Origin: Nephromyces sp. MM_2019 | Taxonomy: Eukaryota > Apicomplexa > Aconoidasida > Nephromycida | NCBI GenBank assembly: GCA_015657535.1 | Contig: JADHZB010000775.1 | Span: 62,001-126,000, forward strand | Reading direction: 5' to 3' | Length of the DNA stretch: 64,000 nt | Part shown: positions 61,001-64,000 of the stretch, in pieces | Position numbering within the stretch: position 1 is the first letter of the stretch | Layout of the letters: each line of letters starts with the position of its first letter | Translations under genes and position numbers: made by a program | Notes under the pieces: model-generated | The model's input: the letters and a program-made list of their open reading frames with translations, nothing else | What the model was told of the DNA's origin: nothing | The model's database searches: none

Positions 61001-63388
61001 GGAATAAAATATAGCTATAGTCTAATATATACCGCTTCAGGAAAAAAAATAGTTGTATGCAGTCCAATAAAAGGATACTGAACCAATTGAATCGGAGCCC
61101 ACCCAGCCGGTACCGTGGTGTGGAATTTTGAATGAAAAGACACGGTTTTGCCTCGAAAAGCGGCATGATTCTTTATGCTATACTTGTAAGTAAGCAATTC
61201 ATCGCACTACTATGAATTTCTTGCACGGCACTCCTCTTGTTTAAGCAATCTAAGTGGGCTAAACAAGCAGGAAACGAAGCTCTAATGCAGTATTTACCCC
61301 AATCCTAAAAAAAAAAACAGACTACACAACACACGAAGTTCTAATGCAGTATTCACCCCCCTTCAAATATAAGAATGGGGCAAAAGACAGCTTTCTCTAC
61401 TTGCGCGCAGTTTAGCCAAAAGTTTCCTCATCAAAGGAAATGCATTCACCGGCCATTTTTGTATGCATTTTGCAACTTCATCTTTTCCCACTTATACGCG
61501 GCCGCAACAAGCAGCAAGTACACCTTAGAGAAATGCTTTGCAACCAAACCGTTCCAAAGTTTGTTGTAAGTGCACCGCATGACGCCCTTCAGAACTTTTT
61601 TTAAAGCGAATGACGCTGTCAGTTTTTTGGAAAAGAATAATTCTTATTGCATAAGACAACATTTACCGTCAACTAAACCGCCTCGCATTTTTTTTTCAAA
61701 TACAGCATATTGGAATAGAAGAAAAAAGGGTCACGTCTTTTTGGGAAAGAAAGTATTTGCTGCCATCATTCGCAGCGCGCGGTACCGAAGCTTCGCTGTG
61801 TTCCCCCTTGTCAAAAAAGTGGCACGATGCGGTTAGGTTGCACAAAAACCGCAAATTTCCCATAGATTTTTTTTCTAAAGTACGTAATCGTCGGAAAGTG
61901 CCTTGCAAAATTTACAGGCATACGTATGAAACGAGTGAGCGCTAGATGCATACGCATCTAGTCTCAAAACAAATTTTCCCACTGCGAGCAGAGCAGTTTG
62001 CTTTAACAGTGTATTTAATAATATACTTGTAAAAAAAAAATATCATGAATTCTTCAAGAAGCATTCTAAGAAGATCAAACTAAAAATTTTAGAATCTCAA
62101 AATTTTTGAAAAGCGTCCTTCGCATCGAAATGAGTGAAGCAGCCATAAGTCGGGCTACTGCCTATTTTATGTAGTAACGCAGCTTTTTTTAGAAAAAAAA
62201 TCGACACCAGGAGGTATCTGAGCAAATTATACGTATGCCTTAGTTATTTGCGGACTATTGATTTCTTGAGAGGTAAAGCATAGTTAGCAGGCTGGGACTT
62301 CTCAGAAGAGTTTGCTTTTGCAACAGAGCGTAGCCAGCAGCCTATGGTGTCTGAATAATGCGTGTGTGTGTGTGTGTGCGCTTTTTGCAATGCAGTGTAG
62401 TCGCCAACTTAGGGTTTCTGAACAATGCGTGCGCTTTGGAGACACAGCATAATTAGCAGCCATAAATTCATCAGCGGTGTGTGTGGTTTTCTGATTTTTC
62501 AAAAAATCTATCAGGAGGGTTTCATAATGGAGTGGCTCGGTCTTCTCTTATCTTCCTCTGCAGTCGGAGGATAAAAAACGTGTTATAAACCAGATGCACA
62601 GCGCCAAAATTTTATCATCTGTAGAATGTCTCTATAGATACCTTGAGTTCTTATAAAAAATACTAGTGACACACTCACTGGCAAAAAAAACTGAAAAAAA
62701 AGGCGAAAAAATGAGCAGAAATAGCGAGTAGCAAAAGAATAAAACGAATTAAGCAAAATCAAAAGGAACATGTAAAAAAGCCACAAACAGCCAGAAAGAA
62801 TCAAAACTTCCTCATCCATTCCTGAGAAGGTATGAATCACAGGCAAAGAAGAAGAAAACTTCAGAGCTTCTTGTATGCAGAGAAAACCTAATCAAACCAT
62901 GCTATATGCGACCAAAAAATTGCTGAATTATCAGTCAAAAGCAGAAAAAATAAAAAGCTAAAAGCCAGTGAACTTTAAATTCCATCCACAAGGAAGTAAC
63001 GCAACACATACACACGCACACACACACAAGAACCGTATGCTATATACTATGTACCCCCAGTATATCGTTATCCCTGAGTTTTGTATGTACACATGCAAAC
63101 TATATACTATGCACCTCCTACGCGTTGGTACTATATACACACACAGGACACACTATCTACCATAAACCTCCTATACATCGATATAAAGTGCAAAAAAAAA
63201 CACACACAACTTACATATATACCTCACATATAGCCACATCACACACTTAAAAAAAAGCCCACCTGAAGCCCCCATAACCTTAATGGAGGGGCCTAGCATC
63301 GATGCATCCAGCTGACTCAGCCCTAAAGAAACGGCAGAGAAGGCAAAACACTGTATGCCTCAATCTTTCCCGCACACCCACACTCAAA

Positions 63389-63979
63389 TCTTCCCCACAC
63401 ACACACACACAAACCTCAAGCTTCTTTTTTCCTCAAATTTCAAAGAACTGATGATTTCTAAAAAATGAGTCCGTACAAGAAATTCATCAAATATCTCCAG
63501 TGTACATACATCTACCAGTAAACTCACGAAGCTTAAAGAGGAAAATCAGCTCATCAAGCCATTAGCAAAGGCGCAATATGCAAGAAAGCGAACTATTGTC
63601 ACGAAGTGCACACGCTATAGAACCAAAAAAAGAAGAAATTTCCTACAAAATTCCGCCAAAATCATTGGCCTATAGCTCAGGATTATGAAGTTTACATACA
63701 CTAACTTGTGTGTGCTCGCAAATGTGAGCAAGTACTGGTAATTTTGAGTGTTTAAATTGGTATTTTGGTGTGAAATAGAAGCATTCCAGATATTGAATGT
63801 ATTTACAACACACAAGCAGAAAACTGCAGTGAGACACACAAGAAGTTGAAGCCCGTTTGTGATGAATCAAAGGCTTTGAAGATGCTCGATTTAACGCGAG
63901 AAAACATTGAAAAGAAGAGTAAAAAGAGGAAATAGAGAAATCAAAGGGACAGGAAAATTCACACACACACACACACACC
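63389..63979. repeat. CA runs near the right edge
   Basis: CA dinucleotide runs at about 63400-63413 and 63961-63979 on the plus strand; similar runs are at 63005-63030. They are the complement of the GT runs found in plus-strand introns elsewhere in the window. Confidence 0.7.
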
Positions 63980-64000
63980 AGTGGGAAGTTAGGAGTGAGA

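Larger units (their letters stand above)
57321..64000. other. 6.7 kb with no supportable gene
   Basis: Upstream side of the minus-strand gene. The frames present (57345-57596 +, 58502-58838 -, 61375-61945 both strands, 62583-62846 -, 63615-63978 -) either sit in simple sequence or show no domain and no splice context. CA runs on the plus strand near 63005-63030, 63400 and 63961-63979 resemble GT runs of a minus-strand intron. A repeat lies at 57901-58030. Promoter elements were not recognised. Confidence 0.4.

Noticed and set aside
61375..61945. Plus-strand frames of 60-88 codons
   Set aside because: Basic and aromatic composition without domain or acceptor/donor pairs; overlapping frames on both strands suggest chance.

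Overview
This is an AT-rich eukaryotic nuclear window with multi-exon genes, GT...AG introns behind T-rich tracts, and many GT/CA microsatellites. Four genes can be joined exon by exon with matching phases and recognised. A surface glycoprotein made of a C-type-lectin domain, a Ser/Thr mucin stalk, one membrane span and a tail is an architecture known from Cryptosporidium (CpClec) and other apicomplexans. With the alveolate-like gene style this suggests an apicomplexan or relative with long introns. The genus cannot be named, and the long introns argue against Cryptosporidium itself. I recognised no tRNA, rRNA, transposon or CRISPR array.

Layout, left to right: (1) 469-3768 (+), the 3' four exons of an HhH-GPD DNA glycosylase; the 5' end lies outside the window or was not recognised. 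(2) 4.9-6.8 kb (-), scattered exon-like reading frames of unknown identity. (3) 7006-10270 (-), the CTLD-mucin protein in three exons. (4) 11.4-15.7 kb, mostly minus-strand exon-like frames of unknown function. (5) 16638-32733 (+), a 16-kb gene of about 18 exons whose alpha-helical C-terminal two thirds resemble Nup155/Nup170; its introns hold most of the minisatellites. (6) 36516-37988 (+), an intronless GPI8/PIG-K, the catalytic subunit of GPI transamidase. (7) 39080-42568 (-), a tail-anchored cytochrome b5 with an unusually long N-terminal extension, in three exons. (8) 47.1-48.1 kb (-), two exon-like frames. (9) 49645 to about 57320 (-), a chain of minus-strand exons ending in a large low-complexity Ser/Thr/Asn/Gln-rich exon; family not recognised. 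(10) 57.4-64 kb, no convincing gene; composition suggests minus-strand intron or intergenic DNA.

The genes are ordinary housekeeping functions (DNA repair, nuclear pore, GPI anchoring, electron transfer) plus one lineage-type surface glycoprotein. Nothing suggests an operon or a co-regulated system. The features most worth a second look are the CTLD-mucin gene, the density of minisatellites in the nucleoporin introns (including introns whose 5' splice site lies inside a GT repeat), and the unrecognised minus-strand gene at 49.6-57.3 kb. All exon boundaries are read by eye and have no transcript support.
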